5,543 bases of DNA, from NCBI GenBank assembly GCA_002900555.1, contig MUGD01000162.1, forward strand, positions 1-5,543, in the 5' to 3' direction. The stretch is from Thermoplasmata archaeon M9B2D. Lineage in GTDB: Archaea; Thermoplasmatota; E2; DHVEG-1. Shown one piece after another: positions 5,129 to 5,543 of this stretch; position 1 is the first letter of the stretch, and each line of letters opens with the position of its first letter. Under the pieces are notes generated by a model. The model saw only the letters and a list, made by a program, of their open reading frames with translations, was not told the DNA's origin and searched no databases. The position numbers and the translations under genes are program-made.

Positions 5129-5194
5129 ATGTCGCAAGAAAGAAACGATGAGACAGAGGAGTTGAACCATATAGAGATGTTCTTCTGGGGCTAG
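5129..5194 (+). CDS. Very short ORF (21 aa) directly before hef
   Basis: MSQERNDETEELNHIEMFFWG is acidic with an aromatic end. It is preceded by a purine-rich GGGGAGAAGG (5112-5121), seven bases before its ATG, and its stop lies five bases before the hef ATG. If it is translated, hef could be coupled to it; it could also be the tail of a broken upstream gene. It is unrecognised. Confidence 0.25.
   Translation: MSQERNDETEELNHIEMFFWG
5168..5176 (+). promoter_or_regulatory. Candidate TATA box for leaderless hef transcription
   Basis: CATATAGAG lies about 25-30 bases before the hef ATG at 5200, which would give a leaderless message. A better TATA match (CATATATG, 5084-5091) lies further upstream and would give a leader of about 85 bases that includes the 21-aa ORF. 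I cannot choose between them. Confidence 0.3.
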
Positions 5195-5199
5195 AAAAT

Positions 5200-5543
5200 A
5201 TGGTACAGACCACACTCTCCTCTTTTATCCCACAGGAAGCCGCTGTCCCTACGGCAGGTGAACGCTATGTCGACCATGTGTATATCAGACCGCAAACCAT
5301 TGTGATGAAGCAATACCAGATCGACATCGCAAAGAACGCGGTGTTGGAAAACACCGCCGTGATTCTGCCAACAGGCCTGGGGAAGACCATCATCGCGTTT
5401 TTGGTCATGGCTGAGATGTTCCCGAAGAAGATCCTGTTTCTCGCCCCGACCAAACCCTTGGTGCAGCAGCATTATGAGAATTGTAAAAAGTTCCTTGCTG
5501 TCGAACCATCGGTGGTCCAGATGCTGACCGGGAACTTGTCTGT
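5200..5543 (+). CDS. Hef-like DNA repair helicase/nuclease, 5' part only
   Basis: The first 114 codons of a superfamily 2 helicase run off the window. The sequence closely resembles archaeal Hef, the FANCM/XPF relative that unwinds stalled replication forks and, in full-length forms, cuts them with a C-terminal ERCC4-type nuclease. Visible motifs are HVYIRPQTI (26-34), a Q-motif-like KQYQ (37-40), Walker A LPTGLGKT (56-63) for ATP binding, and motif Ia LAPTKPLVQQH (81-91). The DEAH box, the rest of the helicase and any nuclease lie outside, so whether this copy has the nuclease is unknown. ATG 5200 is the only ATG near the conserved start (a TGA lies in frame at 5149). It adds about 20 residues before the region where, from memory, relatives begin. 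The Shine-Dalgarno sequence is weak, consistent with leaderless translation. Confidence 0.92.
   Translation, partial: MVQTTLSSFIPQEAAVPTAGERYVDHVYIRPQTIVMKQYQIDIAKNAVLENTAVILPTGLGKTIIAFLVMAEMFPKKILFLAPTKPLVQQHYENCKKFLAVEPSVVQMLTGNLS

Larger units (their letters stand above)
4784..5199. other. Region of fragmented small ORFs before hef, possible decayed gene
   Basis: No intact gene longer than about 65 codons is visible. Readable pieces follow one another in different frames. GTG 4818 to TGA 4916 (32 aa) is hydrophilic with mostly purine-first codons. Another frame is open to 5031. TTG 5028 to TGA 5075 reads MIEEYKKGFGPFDTVR. Finally, 5129-5194 encodes 21 residues. Joined, the pieces would form one hydrophilic protein of roughly 120 residues broken by about three frame changes and one stop. 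Stitching frames can always create such a picture, so I hold the decayed-gene idea lightly; the alternative is ordinary leader and promoter sequence for hef. TATA-like CATATATG (5084-5091) and CATATAGAG (5168-5176) are both visible. Confidence 0.25.

Noticed and set aside
4932..5213. 93-codon minus-strand ORF opposite the pre-hef region
   Set aside because: There is no recognisable motif, it overlaps the start of hef, and it has no promoter evidence.

Overview
The window looks archaeal and probably euryarchaeal in the broad sense. The evidence is the 5' end of a Hef-type (FANCM-like) DNA repair helicase at the right edge, AT-rich TATA-like boxes placed the usual archaeal distance upstream of several genes, oligo-T tracts after genes, and a secreted lipoprotein with thrombospondin type 3 (TSP3) calcium-binding repeats. 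TSP3-bearing surface proteins are common in Thermoplasmatota-type lineages, so such a relative is plausible, but I cannot fix the taxon from this sequence.

Layout. Bases 1-190 hold nothing I can name. Two small plus-strand ORFs follow (191-388, weak; 405-617, better supported), with a perfect 18-bp palindrome overlapping the TATA-like element of the second. Bases 618-988 contain a strong TATA-like box (about 752-760), a hairpin and no convincing gene. At 989-2286 lies the most distinctive locus: a GTG-initiated lipoprotein signal peptide (989-1033), separated by a one-base frame break from the mature part (1033-2286), which carries four 22-residue TSP3-type repeats and then a transglutaminase-like Cys/His/Asp domain. 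The 12-bp core of the 18-bp palindrome (ATACT-NN-AGTAT) recurs just upstream of this gene. Bases 2287-2635 are a convergent intergenic region with inverted repeats, including a likely bidirectional terminator (2488-2518). On the minus strand, 3334-2636 encodes an isoprenylcysteine carboxyl methyltransferase (ICMT)-like integral membrane protein. Divergent from it, 3524-4450 encodes a radical SAM protein with a CX4CX2C cluster motif.

A small charged protein (4544-4783) with a good TATA box follows. After it come about 400 bases of broken or very small ORFs (4784-5199), and then hef begins at 5200 and runs off the window.

The genes do not form one pathway. Each main gene appears to have its own promoter. 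The lipoprotein and methyltransferase are convergent, and the methyltransferase and radical SAM gene are divergent. The observations most worth a second look are the frame-split lipoprotein start, the shared dyad motif that may link the 70-residue ORF with the lipoprotein, and the fragmented ORF in front of hef.
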